Below are positions 32,563-41,303 of a stretch of 64,000 nt of DNA, one piece after another (the first letter of the stretch is position 1; each line of letters opens with the position of its first letter). A model generated the notes under the pieces. It did no database searches, had not been told where the DNA came from, and was given only the letters and a program-made list of their open reading frames with translations. The translations under genes and the position numbers were made by a program. Location of the stretch: contig CAKZPT010000066.1 of NCBI GenBank assembly GCA_937139365.1, positions 1-64,000 of the forward strand. Direction: 5' to 3'. This stretch comes from an uncultured bacterium (GTDB lineage: Bacteria > Verrucomicrobiota > Kiritimatiellia > PWTM01).

Positions 32563-34026
32563 TCCTGCTGCCGGCGGCTGCAGCGTCGGCCGGGGACCGC
32601 CCGTTTGAAGTGCGCGTGGTGGACGCGGAGACGGGCCGGGGCATTCCCTGCGTCGAAATGCGCACCACGCACCAGGCGAGCTACTGGACCGACAGCGCTG
32701 GCCGGGCGGCCATCGACGAGCCGGAGCTGCTCTCCGGACGGCTGTTCCTATTTATCTCATCGCCGGGCTACGTCGGCCCCGCGACGGGTTCGGGATGGAA
32801 GGCTGCGCGTTTGACGCGGCGGCCGGCGGTCGGGCGGTGGTGCGGCTCGTGCGGACCAACGTCGCCGAGCGTCTGTATCGGGTCACGGTGCAGGGCGGTA
32901 CCGCGATTCGCAGCGGCTCGGCCATCCCGTCCCGCTGCCGGAGCCGCCCGTGCGCGGCGGCGTCGCCGGGCAGGACTCGGTTCAGGCCGTCGAGCACCGG
33001 GGCCGGCTGGTGTGGTTCTGGGGCGACATGTCGCGCGCGTTGCATCCGCTGGGAAATTTTCGGACCACAGGCGCGACGTCACGGCGCCCGGAAGAGGGCG
33101 GTCTTGATCCTGACGTCGGCGTGGACCTCGAGTACTTTACGGGATCCGACGGCTTCGCGCGGCCCATGGCGCCGGACTTCGGCGAAGGCATGGTGTGGGT
33201 GGACGGCGCATGCAGCGTGCCCGATGGCAACGGTCGGCCGCGGCTGGTTGTCCACTACGCGTGCATGAAGTGCCTTGACCGGCGGTTGGGCCACGTGCTG
33301 GCGGCGTTCGACGACGACGAACATCGGCTGCGAAAGCTCTTCGAGCTACCCGAGGTGGAGACCTGGCGCCACCCCGCCGGCCAGGCGACGGTTCATGGGG
33401 GCCGCGTTTTCTTCTGCCGCGGATTCGCCACCGTGCGCGTCGACGCCCGATACGAAAGCGTCACCAATCCCGCCGCATACGAGGCCTTCGCCTACGCGGA
33501 GGACGGCACGGCGGCGTGGGGCCGGCGGGGGCCGCCGGCGGACGACGAAATCGAGCGGCACCTGCTGCAGAATGGGCGTATCTCTGAAGACAGGGCCCGT
33601 TTTCAATCGCGTGACGAAAAGGGGAGACGTGTGCGGCCGCACGCCGGTTCGGTCCGGTGGAACCTGCACCGGCGGGCGTGGGTCGCGATCTTCGTCGAAT
33701 TCGGTGGGACGGCGTCGTTGTTGAGCGACGTGTGGTACGCCGAGGCGCCGGACCCGGCCGGCCCCTGGCGGCGGGCTGTTCGAATCGCCACGCACGGCCG
33801 GTATTCGTTCTACAACCCCGTGCATCACCTTTTCTTCGACCGCGAAGGTGGCCGGGTGATGTATTTCGAGGGCACGCTGTCCGAGACTTTCTCGGCGACC
33901 CAAACGCCCATCGCGCGGCACGACTACAACCAACTGATGTACCGGCTCGATCTGGCGCACCCGGCCATTGTGTCCGTATTCGGACCGGCGCCGGCCGCGG
34001 ATCAGCCGCACCGATTCCAACAGTAG
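32535..34026 (+). pseudogene. conserved secreted protein, broken by two single-base deletions
   Basis: Three successive frames give one continuous protein. Frame 1 from ATG 32535 has a signal peptide and a domain to SSPGYVGPA. At about 32782 the sequence continues one base out of step with DGFGMEGCAFDAAAGGRAVVRL...ERLYRVT. At about 32899 it shifts again to Y-R-D-S-Q-R-L-G-H-P-V-P-L and on through QDSVQAVEHRGRLVWFWGD, GLDPDVGVDLEYF to the stop at 34024-34026. Each junction needs one restored base. The protein resembles large proteins of Planctomycetes and Verrucomicrobia of unknown function with an N-terminal immunoglobulin-like part and a five-bladed-type C-terminal half. Ends overlap the convergent PurF-like gene by 25 bases. 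Confidence 0.75.
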
Positions 34027-35399
34027 GTGCAGATCCGGGTCAGCGGCAGCCCGATCGCGGCCGCCATATCCTCCAGCCGCTGGTACCGGACCGTCGTCAG
34101 GCCAAGGTCCGCGGCGATCCGGCGGCACATCGCGTCATAGAGTTCGGAGTCCGGATCCAGCGCCTCCGGCGGAACCTCCTCCGACTGCCCGGTGACGTCT
34201 TGTAGCACCCGCCGGGCGATCAGGTCCATTTCGCTCCGCGACCGGGAAAAATTCAGGAAAGGACATTCGAACAGCAGCGGCGGGCACGCGGGGCGCAAAT
34301 GGACCGCCCGGGCGCCGGCCTGGAATAGGCGGCCGATGGTGTCGCAGAGCTGGGTGCCCCGGACGATCGAATCCTCGCAGAACACGATGCGCTTGTTCCG
34401 AATCAACTCGGCGATGGGGATCAATTTCATTTTCGCGACGAGGCGGCGCGCACGCTCGTCCTGCGGCATGAAGCTGCGGGGCCACGTCGGTGTGTATTTG
34501 ACGAACGGGCGGCGATAGGGGATGCCCGCCTCGGCGGCATAGCCCAGGCCGTGGCCGACGCCGGAGTCCGGGATGCCGGCGACCTCGTCCACCTCGATGG
34601 TTTCCCGCCGGGCGAGGATCGCCCCGCTCCGATTGCGCATGTCCTCCACGTTTCGGCCCTCATAGGTCGAGGCTGGGTAGCCGAAATACACCCACAGGAA
34701 CGCACAGATGCGGCAGTCCGGCCGCGGCGAGGCCAGCGTCTCTGGCCCATCGACCGTCAGGCGGACGACCTCGCCGGGCCCCAGCTCCCGCACCGGTTCG
34801 AAACCGAGGTTGGGGAACGCGCACGTCTCCAGCGTGACGGCCCACGCATCCTCCCGCCGCCCCAGCACGACTGGCGTCCGTCCGCGGTAGTCCCGCGCTG
34901 CGTAGATCGCGTCCCGATGCAACAGCAGCAGGGAGCACGATCCCTCGACGCGTTGCTGTGCGAAGCGGATCCCCTCGTCGAACGAACCGCCTTCGTTGAT
35001 CAAGGTCGCCACCAGTTCCGTTGGGTTGACGTCGCCCCCACTCATTTCGGAAAAATGAGTTCGACGCTGGAAGGCGGCATGGCGCAGCTCCGCCGCGTTT
35101 CGGACCGCCCCCACCGTCACGATTGCATAGCATCCGAGATGGGAGCCGATCAGCAGCGGCTGGTCCTCCCAATCCGAGATGACGCCGATGCCCGACCGCC
35201 CACGGAACCGGCCCAAGTCGGGGTCGAACTTGGTGCGGAACGGGGCGTTCGTGATGTCGTGGATCGCCCGGTCGACCGCCGCCCCGTTCCATACGGCCAT
35301 CCCGCCGCGCATCGTGCCGAGGTGCGAGTGGTAGTCGGTGCCGTAAAACAGGTCGCCGACGCAGTCCGATTTGGACGCCACTCCGAAAAAACCGCTCAT
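34002..35399 (-). CDS. PurF-like amidophosphoribosyltransferase homologue lacking the N-terminal catalytic Cys
   Basis: 465 residues from ATG 35397-35399, with GGAGG 8 bases upstream; longer in-frame starts exist but add non-family sequence. N-terminal glutaminase-type fold (TDYHSHLGTMRGGMAVWNG, RSGIGVISD, GSCSLLLLH) and C-terminal phosphoribosyltransferase with IVFCEDSIVRGTQL binding PRPP. PurF normally starts M-C-G after which Cys attacks glutamine; here it is M-S-G. C-terminal CTYCWNRC fits ligands of the PurF iron-sulfur cluster. I recall Bacteroidota relatives starting M-G-G with the same body, so this is a subfamily. Could make phosphoribosylamine from ammonia, or do something else. Confidence 0.85.
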   Translation of the reverse strand: MSGFFGVASKSDCVGDLFYGTDYHSHLGTMRGGMAVWNGAAVDRAIHDITNAPFRTKFDPDLGRFRGRSGIGVISDWEDQPLLIGSHLGCYAIVTVGAVRNAAELRHAAFQRRTHFSEMSGGDVNPTELVATLINEGGSFDEGIRFAQQRVEGSCSLLLLHRDAIYAARDYRGRTPVVLGRREDAWAVTLETCAFPNLGFEPVRELGPGEVVRLTVDGPETLASPRPDCRICAFLWVYFGYPASTYEGRNVEDMRNRSGAILARRETIEVDEVAGIPDSGVGHGLGYAAEAGIPYRRPFVKYTPTWPRSFMPQDERARRLVAKMKLIPIAELIRNKRIVFCEDSIVRGTQLCDTIGRLFQAGARAVHLRPACPPLLFECPFLNFSRSRSEMDLIARRVLQDVTGQSEEVPPEALDPDSELYDAMCRRIAADLGLTTVRYQRLEDMAAAIGLPLTRICTYCWNRCG

Positions 35400-35646
35400 G
35401 TCCACGTCCTCCGGTTCGGCGTCGCCGCCGGGCCCGAAGGGTAGCCGGAGACTGAGGTCGGCCGCAAGAACGCCGCCGCCGCCTGAAGGCATCGCGTACG
35501 ACAGGCCGTCCGACTTTGCCTTGCCGCAAAGTACCGTGCAGGCCGGCTTTTCGCTCGATCTTTTGTCCGATGGAGGGTCTGCGAAGATGATCGCCACCGG
35601 CTGTGTCTCCGCATGTTGAGCTGTGCGGATCCTATGTTAGATTAAG

Positions 35647-37173
35647 GTGGTGCAAAAGATTTTTCGCCATTTTAGCCGGGCGGTTATCTATTTGGTGGTC
35701 ACCGACGCCCTAGCGTTTTTCGGGGCGTTCGGCGTGGCGATGAGGCTCCGGTTTCGCCCCTTCATCAACGTCATCGAGATCCGGACGGGCGAACTGATCC
35801 CGGAGGCCGCCTTCGTTGGGCTCTTGTCGCTGGTGGCCGTGCCCGCCGTCTTCCACGTCTTCCGGCTGTACCAGCGACGCGTGTGGTTCTCCCGGTCGTG
35901 GCACGCAATTCGCCTCGTCCAGGCGGTGGCCGCCATTCTCGCAGGTTATCTGATTCTGCAGTATCTGACCAAGTCTCCGATCATCGAGGAGTCGCGGCTG
36001 GTGATCCTGATGTGGGGTGGGTTCACGCTGGCCGCCACGGCCGTCAACCGGTTGGTCGTCTTCCCGCTGTTGCTGCACTGGGCGGCCTCTGGAGCGATGC
36101 ACCGGCGCATCGCGATCATCGGGATCAACGAGTTCAGCCGGAAGTTCGCCGCGGACATCCAGCGACAGAAGGACCGCTATCTGCTTTACGTGGTCGGCTT
36201 CGTGAGCGACCAGGTTCCCGCTGGCGAGGACGTGTTGCCCGGCGTCCCCTGCCTGGGGTCGCTTCACCGGCTGGAGCGCCTCGCGGAGCTCTACAACCTC
36301 GAAGGGGTGGTGTTGACGGCTGGCGACAGCTCCTACGAGGAGCTGATGGACTCGATCGAGCGCTGCGTGCAGGTGTTCGGGTGGGTCGACGTCCACACCG
36401 ACCGCACCGCCGGCTTGGCAAGAAGCTTGGACACCGACACCTATTTCGACATCCCTTTCCTCCGAATGCGCAGTCTCACAAAGAGGCCTTTCCAATTGTG
36501 GCCGAAACGTATGTTCGACCTCGTCGTTTCGGCCTCGGGAATCGTGGTCCTGTCGCCCCTTTTCCTGTTGATCGCCCTCCTGGTTAAGCTGACCTCGCCG
36601 GGGCCGGTGCTGTACGTCTCCGAACGCATCGGCCGCGGCGGGAAGCCTTTCAAGTTCTACAAGTTTCGCAGCATGGTCGTCGGCGCCGATAAGGACCACC
36701 GCCGCCTTGAGGATATTAAGAAGATCTATGCCAACGCCGAGGCCCCGGCTCCGACCAAGATCGTCAACCGGGCCCTGCTGACGCCGATCGGAGGTTTCCT
36801 CCGGAAGTGGGCCCTGGACGAGCTGCCGCAGCTCTTCAACGTCTTGAAAGGCGAGATGTCGCTTGTGGGGCCGCGCCCGCTGCCGAAAGAGGAGTACGAC
36901 GCCCAAGATCCTTGGCAGAGGCTTCGATACGAGGCCTTGCCTGGGTGTACGGGACTGTGGAAAGTCTACGCCAGCCGCCAGACGGCGATGACCTGCGGCC
37001 ACTCGGTGTTGTACGACATCTATTACGCCCGCAACGCAAATCTTCTGCTGGACATCGTGATCCTCGCGCGGACCGCATGGATCATTCTCGCCGGCCTGGC
37101 GGATGGAGTTCCCGCGCCGCCCGAGGTCGCGACGCCCTCCGCGGAGAAACAGCCCGCGGACACTCAGCCATAG
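35647..37173 (+). CDS. exopolysaccharide polyprenyl glycosylphosphotransferase (WcaJ-like)
   Basis: 508 residues from GTG 35647. Four N-terminal helices, a Rossmann-like middle (RRIAIIGINEFSRKFAADIQ, then VVLTAGDSSYEELMDSIERC), a fifth helix after LWPKRMFDLVVSASG, and the catalytic domain ISERIGRGGKPFKFYKFRSM-type, LDELPQLFNVLKGEMSLVGPRPLP and PGCTGLWKVYASRQT. Second initiating transferase of the window, attaching a sugar-1-phosphate to undecaprenyl phosphate. The upstream region has TATGTT 8 bases before the GTG and no Shine-Dalgarno, so a leaderless start is possible but the -35 is poor. Convergent overlap of 10 bases with the DegT gene. Confidence 0.9.
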   Translation: MVQKIFRHFSRAVIYLVVTDALAFFGAFGVAMRLRFRPFINVIEIRTGELIPEAAFVGLLSLVAVPAVFHVFRLYQRRVWFSRSWHAIRLVQAVAAILAGYLILQYLTKSPIIEESRLVILMWGGFTLAATAVNRLVVFPLLLHWAASGAMHRRIAIIGINEFSRKFAADIQRQKDRYLLYVVGFVSDQVPAGEDVLPGVPCLGSLHRLERLAELYNLEGVVLTAGDSSYEELMDSIERCVQVFGWVDVHTDRTAGLARSLDTDTYFDIPFLRMRSLTKRPFQLWPKRMFDLVVSASGIVVLSPLFLLIALLVKLTSPGPVLYVSERIGRGGKPFKFYKFRSMVVGADKDHRRLEDIKKIYANAEAPAPTKIVNRALLTPIGGFLRKWALDELPQLFNVLKGEMSLVGPRPLPKEEYDAQDPWQRLRYEALPGCTGLWKVYASRQTAMTCGHSVLYDIYYARNANLLLDIVILARTAWIILAGLADGVPAPPEVATPSAEKQPADTQP

Positions 37174-38273
37174 AACTCACGGACCGCCGACACGACTCGG
37201 GCGATCTGCTCCTCCGACATTTCCGGATAGATCGGCAGCGAAATCACCTCGCGGGCCACGCGCTCCGCCACCGGGAACTGACCCGCCCGCCACCCCGCGC
37301 CGGCGTAGGCGGGTTGAAGGTGGATCGGGCAGGGATAGTGGATCAGCGCCCCGATGCCGCGCGTTCGAAGGTGGTCGAGCAGCGCGTCGCGGCGCGATGT
37401 GCGCACCACGTAGAGGTGCCAGACGCTCTCCGCGTCCGCGGGTTCGGCCGGCAGGAGCAGGTCCCCCACCCCGCGTAGCGCGTCCGTGTACGCCGCGGCG
37501 ATCTGGCGTCGGGCGGCGTTCCATTCGTCCAGATGGCGCAATTTGACCGACAGGATCGCCGCCTGTAGGGTGTCCAGCCGGCTGTTCTCCCCCAGTTCGT
37601 CGTGGCGGTACTTCACCGTCGATCCGTAGTTACGCAGCCGTGCGACACGGTCGGCCAGCGCCGCCTCGTTCGTCGTTACCGCACCGCCGTCACCCGCCGC
37701 GCCGAGGTTTTTGCCGGGATAAAAACTGAACGCTGCGATCCGGCCGAGCGATCCGCAGGGGCGGCCCCGGTAGCGGGCGCCGTGCGCCTGCGCCGCGTCC
37801 TCGAGCACCGCCCAGCCCCGCCGGGCGGCCAGTTCGAGAATCGGATCCATGTCCGCCGGCCGCCCGTACAGGTGCACCGGGATCACCGCTCGCGTGCGCG
37901 GCCCGGCCGCCTCCTCCAGCCGCCGGGGATCGAGGTTGAAGCTCGCCTCGTCGATGTCGACCAGCGCCGGCTGTGCGCCGACCGCGCTGACCGCCAGCGC
38001 CGTCGCGATGAACGTGTGGGCGGGGACGATGACCGTGTCGCCGGGACCCACGTCGAGAGCGCGGAGCGCCAGCTTGAGCGCATCGAGGCCGGAGGCCACG
38101 CCGATGGCTCGCCGGCACCCGCAGTACGCCGCGAAGGCGGCCTCGAACTCCTCGAGGGCCCGGCCCAGAATGAAGTCGCCTCGACCCAGGACCTCCCGAA
38201 TCCTCGGCTCGGCCTCCCGGCCAATGACCGCCCACTGCGCTGCAAGATCCACCAGCGGAATGTTGATGTCCAT
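37164..38273 (-). CDS. DegT/DnrJ/EryC1/StrS family sugar aminotransferase
   Basis: 369 residues. PLP enzyme placing an amino group on a nucleotide-sugar keto group. FALLING landmarks: GVASGLDALKLAL near residue 58, IVPAHTFIATALAVSAVGAQPALVDID, AVIPVHLYGRPADMD, EDAAQAHGARYRG and SFYPGKNLGAAGDGG, whose lysine forms the PLP Schiff base. C-terminal HYPCPIHLQPAY and ISLPIYPEM match nucleotide-sugar aminotransferases. Own promoter at 38318-38346. Adjacent to EPS genes, so it likely makes an amino sugar for the surface polysaccharide. Confidence 0.92.
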   Translation of the reverse strand: MDINIPLVDLAAQWAVIGREAEPRIREVLGRGDFILGRALEEFEAAFAAYCGCRRAIGVASGLDALKLALRALDVGPGDTVIVPAHTFIATALAVSAVGAQPALVDIDEASFNLDPRRLEEAAGPRTRAVIPVHLYGRPADMDPILELAARRGWAVLEDAAQAHGARYRGRPCGSLGRIAAFSFYPGKNLGAAGDGGAVTTNEAALADRVARLRNYGSTVKYRHDELGENSRLDTLQAAILSVKLRHLDEWNAARRQIAAAYTDALRGVGDLLLPAEPADAESVWHLYVVRTSRRDALLDHLRTRGIGALIHYPCPIHLQPAYAGAGWRAGQFPVAERVAREVISLPIYPEMSEEQIARVVSAVREFYG

Positions 38274-38317
38274 GGTCTGTCGCCCTTGCCCCCGCCGCCC
38301 CCACGGCCTAGCTCCGC

Positions 38318-38346
38318 ACTGTACGGAAACGCCGTCGGCGCTTCAA
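38318..38346 (-). promoter_or_regulatory. sigma70-type promoter for the DegT gene
   Basis: On the minus strand TTGAAG (38341-38346), 17 bases, TACAGT (38318-38323). Predicted start near 38311, giving a leader of about 38 bases before ATG 38273. Confidence 0.6.
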
Positions 38347-38372
38347 CGTCGCACACCCGCGGGCGCCGCGCC

Positions 38373-38401
38373 TTGGAGGGGCCTGCCGACGCTGATATAA
38401 G
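38373..38401 (+). promoter_or_regulatory. sigma70-type promoter, leaderless arrangement before ATG 38408
   Basis: TTGGAG (38373-38378), exactly 17 bases, TATAAG (38396-38401), then 6 bases to ATG 38408. An AAGG overlapping the -10 is the only Shine-Dalgarno-like sequence. Divergent from the DegT promoter, whose -35 lies 27 bases away. Confidence 0.6.
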
Positions 38402-38407
38402 GGCGCC

Positions 38408-39514
38408 ATGTTGCTATCCACCACGCTGCGACTGTTCCTCGACGGGATCGGACGGCGAGAGGAATATGAGTACTATCTTCGCAAGTTCCAGTCCGCGCCG
38501 GGCACATGTTTTGCCGCGATCGTGCCGGACGACGCGGCGATGGAGGAGTCGGCCGAGGCCATCGCGTTCGATCTGCAGTTTTTGCTTCGGCTGGAGCTCG
38601 TCCCGCTCGTGGTGCTGTGCGGGGCGCCCGCGCCGGCCGCGGCCGAGGTGCTGACGCGGGCCCTGCCGGGGGCGCGCCAGGCTGACTTCTCCGATCCTGA
38701 CCGAATCGAGGTCTTGCTGCGCGAGTCGCGGGCCGGTCGCGTCCCGCTCCTGATCGTCGCGCCGGACCGCGCTCGGCTCGCGGTCCTTCGGCCCCTGGTG
38801 CCCGCGGTCGTTCGACGAATCCAGTGGCTGCGCGCGCGCGGCCCCTACCGCGACCTGCAAGGCCGGAGCGTGCCGCTGCACTTGCTGCGCGGCTCGAACG
38901 ACCACACGCTGGGGGCCGCTGACCGCATGGACGAAAGCCTCGCCGTCGCGGAGGAACTGCTGGAGGTCGATCCCACCCTCCATTTCTGCGTCGCCTCGCC
39001 GCTGGATCTGCTGGCCGAGCTGTTCACCGTTCGCGGCAAAGGCACCGCCGTGCGCCGGGGCAGCGTGATCGTGCACGCGGCGGCTCTCGACCAGGTGGAC
39101 GCGTGCCGGTTGACGGCGCTGCTGGAATCGGCCTTCGGCCGCCGGCTGGCGCGGCCGGAGACGCTGGCGCTGGCCAGCGACATCTACGTCGAGCGGGACT
39201 ACCGGGGGGCGGCCTTGCTCGAGCCGCACCCCGCCGGCCGATACCTGTCGAAGTTCGCCGTCGGCACGGAGGCCCGCGGCGAGGGGCTGGCGCACGAGCT
39301 ATGGAGCATCGTACGGCGCGAGCATCCCTCGCTATTCTGGCGGTCGCGGCCCGAGAACCCCGTCAACGGCTGGTACGACCAACAGGCGGAGGGACGGCTA
39401 CGTGGCCCCGACTGGCACATTTTTTGGCGCGGCGTTCAGCCGGAGGACATCCCCTCCGTGATCGAGTACTGCCGCGCCCGGCGGCCCGATTTCGAGCCGC
39501 CCGCCGCGGACTGA
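38408..39514 (+). CDS. N-acetylglutamate synthase-like protein with DUF619 (NAT) acetyltransferase domain
   Basis: 368 residues. Residues about 1-215 resemble a degenerate amino-acid kinase fold (VPLVVLCGAPAPAA, LAVAEELLEVDP, LLAELFTVRGKGTAVRRG); about 220-355 is an acetyltransferase domain with YLSKFAVGTEARGEGLAHELW and FWRSRPENPVNGWYDQQAEG, the signature of the DUF619 (PF04768) NAT domain of fungal/vertebrate NAGS and Xanthomonas NAGS-kinase. Family role: acetyl-CoA plus glutamate to N-acetylglutamate, first step of arginine synthesis. No other arg genes here. Promoter with 6 bases between -10 and ATG. Confidence 0.8.
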   Translation: MLLSTTLRLFLDGIGRREEYEYYLRKFQSAPGTCFAAIVPDDAAMEESAEAIAFDLQFLLRLELVPLVVLCGAPAPAAAEVLTRALPGARQADFSDPDRIEVLLRESRAGRVPLLIVAPDRARLAVLRPLVPAVVRRIQWLRARGPYRDLQGRSVPLHLLRGSNDHTLGAADRMDESLAVAEELLEVDPTLHFCVASPLDLLAELFTVRGKGTAVRRGSVIVHAAALDQVDACRLTALLESAFGRRLARPETLALASDIYVERDYRGAALLEPHPAGRYLSKFAVGTEARGEGLAHELWSIVRREHPSLFWRSRPENPVNGWYDQQAEGRLRGPDWHIFWRGVQPEDIPSVIEYCRARRPDFEPPAAD

Positions 39515-39541
39515 CGACGCCCCCGCCCTCGCAGCGGCGGC

Positions 39542-41293
39542 TCACCGAGCGTACAGCGGCCGGCGCCGATAATGGGTGTGCAGCAACGCGTGGGCCCGAG
39601 GACTCAACGGCGCGCCTAGATACTCCGCGTAGAGTTTTTGGATGTAGGGGTTTTGGTGGGAACAACGTTTGGTGCTCATCGCGTCGTCCTGGTAGATTCC
39701 CGACGCGCGGCGGCGCCGGACCTCGTCGTCCGCCCCGTACGGCTGCCCGCCGCCCCCGACGCAGCCTCCACGGCAGGCCATCACCTCGATGAAGTGGTAA
39801 GCCGGTTCCCCACCCGACCTCCGGCTCGCGCGCACTCGATCGAGGACCGTCTCGATGTTGTTCATCGAGTGCGCCGCGGCGACCCGGATCTCGCGGCCGG
39901 CGATGGTTAACGCGGCGTCCTTCACCCCTTCGAGGCCCCGGACGGGCAGGAAATTGACGTCCTCGAGTTCGCGTTTGGTGATCAAGTAGTGGGCTGTCCG
40001 GAGGGCGGCCTCCATCACCCCGCCGGTCGCCCCGAAGATCGTGCCGGCGCCGGTGTAGTAACCGAGGATCGTGTCTGCCTCCTCGTCTGGCAGCTCGACG
40101 AAGTCGATCCCACATTCCTTGACCATCCGCGCCAGTTCCCGGGTGGTGAGGGAGACGTTCACGTAAGGTCGTTCGCCGTCGAACATCTCCCGGGACCGGA
40201 TGATCTCGAACTTTTTGGCCGTGCACGGCATAATCGAGACCATGTAGATTTTGGCCGGATCGATGCCCATTTTTTCCGCGTAGTAGGTCTTGGCCATCGC
40301 GGCGAGCATCGCATGGGGCGACTTGGCCGTGGAAAAGTTTTCGATGAAGTCCGGCGCGTATTTCTCCATGTAGTCCGTCCACGCCGGACAACAGCTGGTG
40401 ATCAGCGGCAGCGGGCCGCGACCGTGCACGAACCGTTGCACAAACTCGCTCGCCTCCTCCATGATCGTGAGATCCGCGCCGAAATTCGTGTCGAAGACCG
40501 CCTTGAATCCGAGCCGGCGGAGGGCGGCGTAGGTCTTCCCGGTGAGCACGGTGCCCGGCTCGTAGCCGAACGCCTCGCCGATGGCCACGCGCACGGACGG
40601 CGCGATCTGGACGACGCAGTGCAGATCGGGATTCTGCAGCGCGCGCCAGACGCGGTCGGTCTCGTCGTGCTCGTAGATCGCCCCCACGGGGCAGTGCGCG
40701 CTGCACTGGCCGCAGCGGATGCAGGGGCTCTCGGCCAGCTTGATGTCGCCCGTCGGCGCCAGCCGCGTCCCCTCCCCTCGCCCGACGAACTCCAACGCCC
40801 AAACGTTCTGCATCTGCTGACAGACGATCGCGCAGCGTCCGCACTTGACGCACTTCTCCGGATGCAGCACCACCGCCTTCGTCGAGTCGTCCTCCGGGAG
40901 GTGGGCGACCCTTGACTCGTAGCGGACCTGCCGGATGCCGAAGTCCGCCGCCAGTCGCTGCAGCTCGCAGTTCCCGTTGCGAGGACAGCGCAGGCAGTCG
41001 TTCGGATGGGTGGAGAGGATCAGCTCGAGCACCGACTTGCGCACGTGGACGATCTCGGGATCGTGGGTGACGATTTTCATTCCGTCTTCGACCGGGGTCG
41101 CGCAGGCGCGAAGCATCTTCCCCGCCCCGGCGACCTTCACCACGCAGATTCCGCAGGCCGCCCAGGCGGGCAGGTCGGGGTGGTAGCACAGCCGCGGCAC
41201 ACGGATCCCGACCTGCTGCGCGGCCTGCAGGATCGTCGCGCCCGCGTCCGTCTCGAACTCGATCCCGTTGATCTCGATCTTGACCTTGCTCAT
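39542..41293 (-). CDS. hydA: [FeFe] hydrogenase catalytic subunit (HydA/HndD, group A, NADH-dependent bifurcating type)
   Basis: 583 residues from ATG 41291-41293. N-terminal [2Fe-2S] domain with Cys36, 47, 50 and 64; His-Cys3 cluster region H96, C100, C103, C109; two [4Fe-4S] sets at C148-C158 and C191-C201; and the H-cluster domain with TSCCPAW (299-305), MPCTAKK (355-361) and MACRGGC (505-511). Both cysteines of TSCC are present, so proton transfer and cluster ligation look intact. In the trimeric type this subunit makes H2 with electrons drawn together from NADH and reduced ferredoxin. Last gene of the operon 44578-39542. Confidence 0.96.
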   Translation of the reverse strand: MSKVKIEINGIEFETDAGATILQAAQQVGIRVPRLCYHPDLPAWAACGICVVKVAGAGKMLRACATPVEDGMKIVTHDPEIVHVRKSVLELILSTHPNDCLRCPRNGNCELQRLAADFGIRQVRYESRVAHLPEDDSTKAVVLHPEKCVKCGRCAIVCQQMQNVWALEFVGRGEGTRLAPTGDIKLAESPCIRCGQCSAHCPVGAIYEHDETDRVWRALQNPDLHCVVQIAPSVRVAIGEAFGYEPGTVLTGKTYAALRRLGFKAVFDTNFGADLTIMEEASEFVQRFVHGRGPLPLITSCCPAWTDYMEKYAPDFIENFSTAKSPHAMLAAMAKTYYAEKMGIDPAKIYMVSIMPCTAKKFEIIRSREMFDGERPYVNVSLTTRELARMVKECGIDFVELPDEEADTILGYYTGAGTIFGATGGVMEAALRTAHYLITKRELEDVNFLPVRGLEGVKDAALTIAGREIRVAAAHSMNNIETVLDRVRASRRSGGEPAYHFIEVMACRGGCVGGGGQPYGADDEVRRRRASGIYQDDAMSTKRCSHQNPYIQKLYAEYLGAPLSPRAHALLHTHYRRRPLYAR

Positions 41294-41303
41294 CGTCTGC
41301 CCC

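Noticed and set aside
35400-35597. Longer start of the PurF-like protein
   Set aside because: The extra 66 residues have no similarity to the family, and GGAGG sits 8 bases before ATG 35399.
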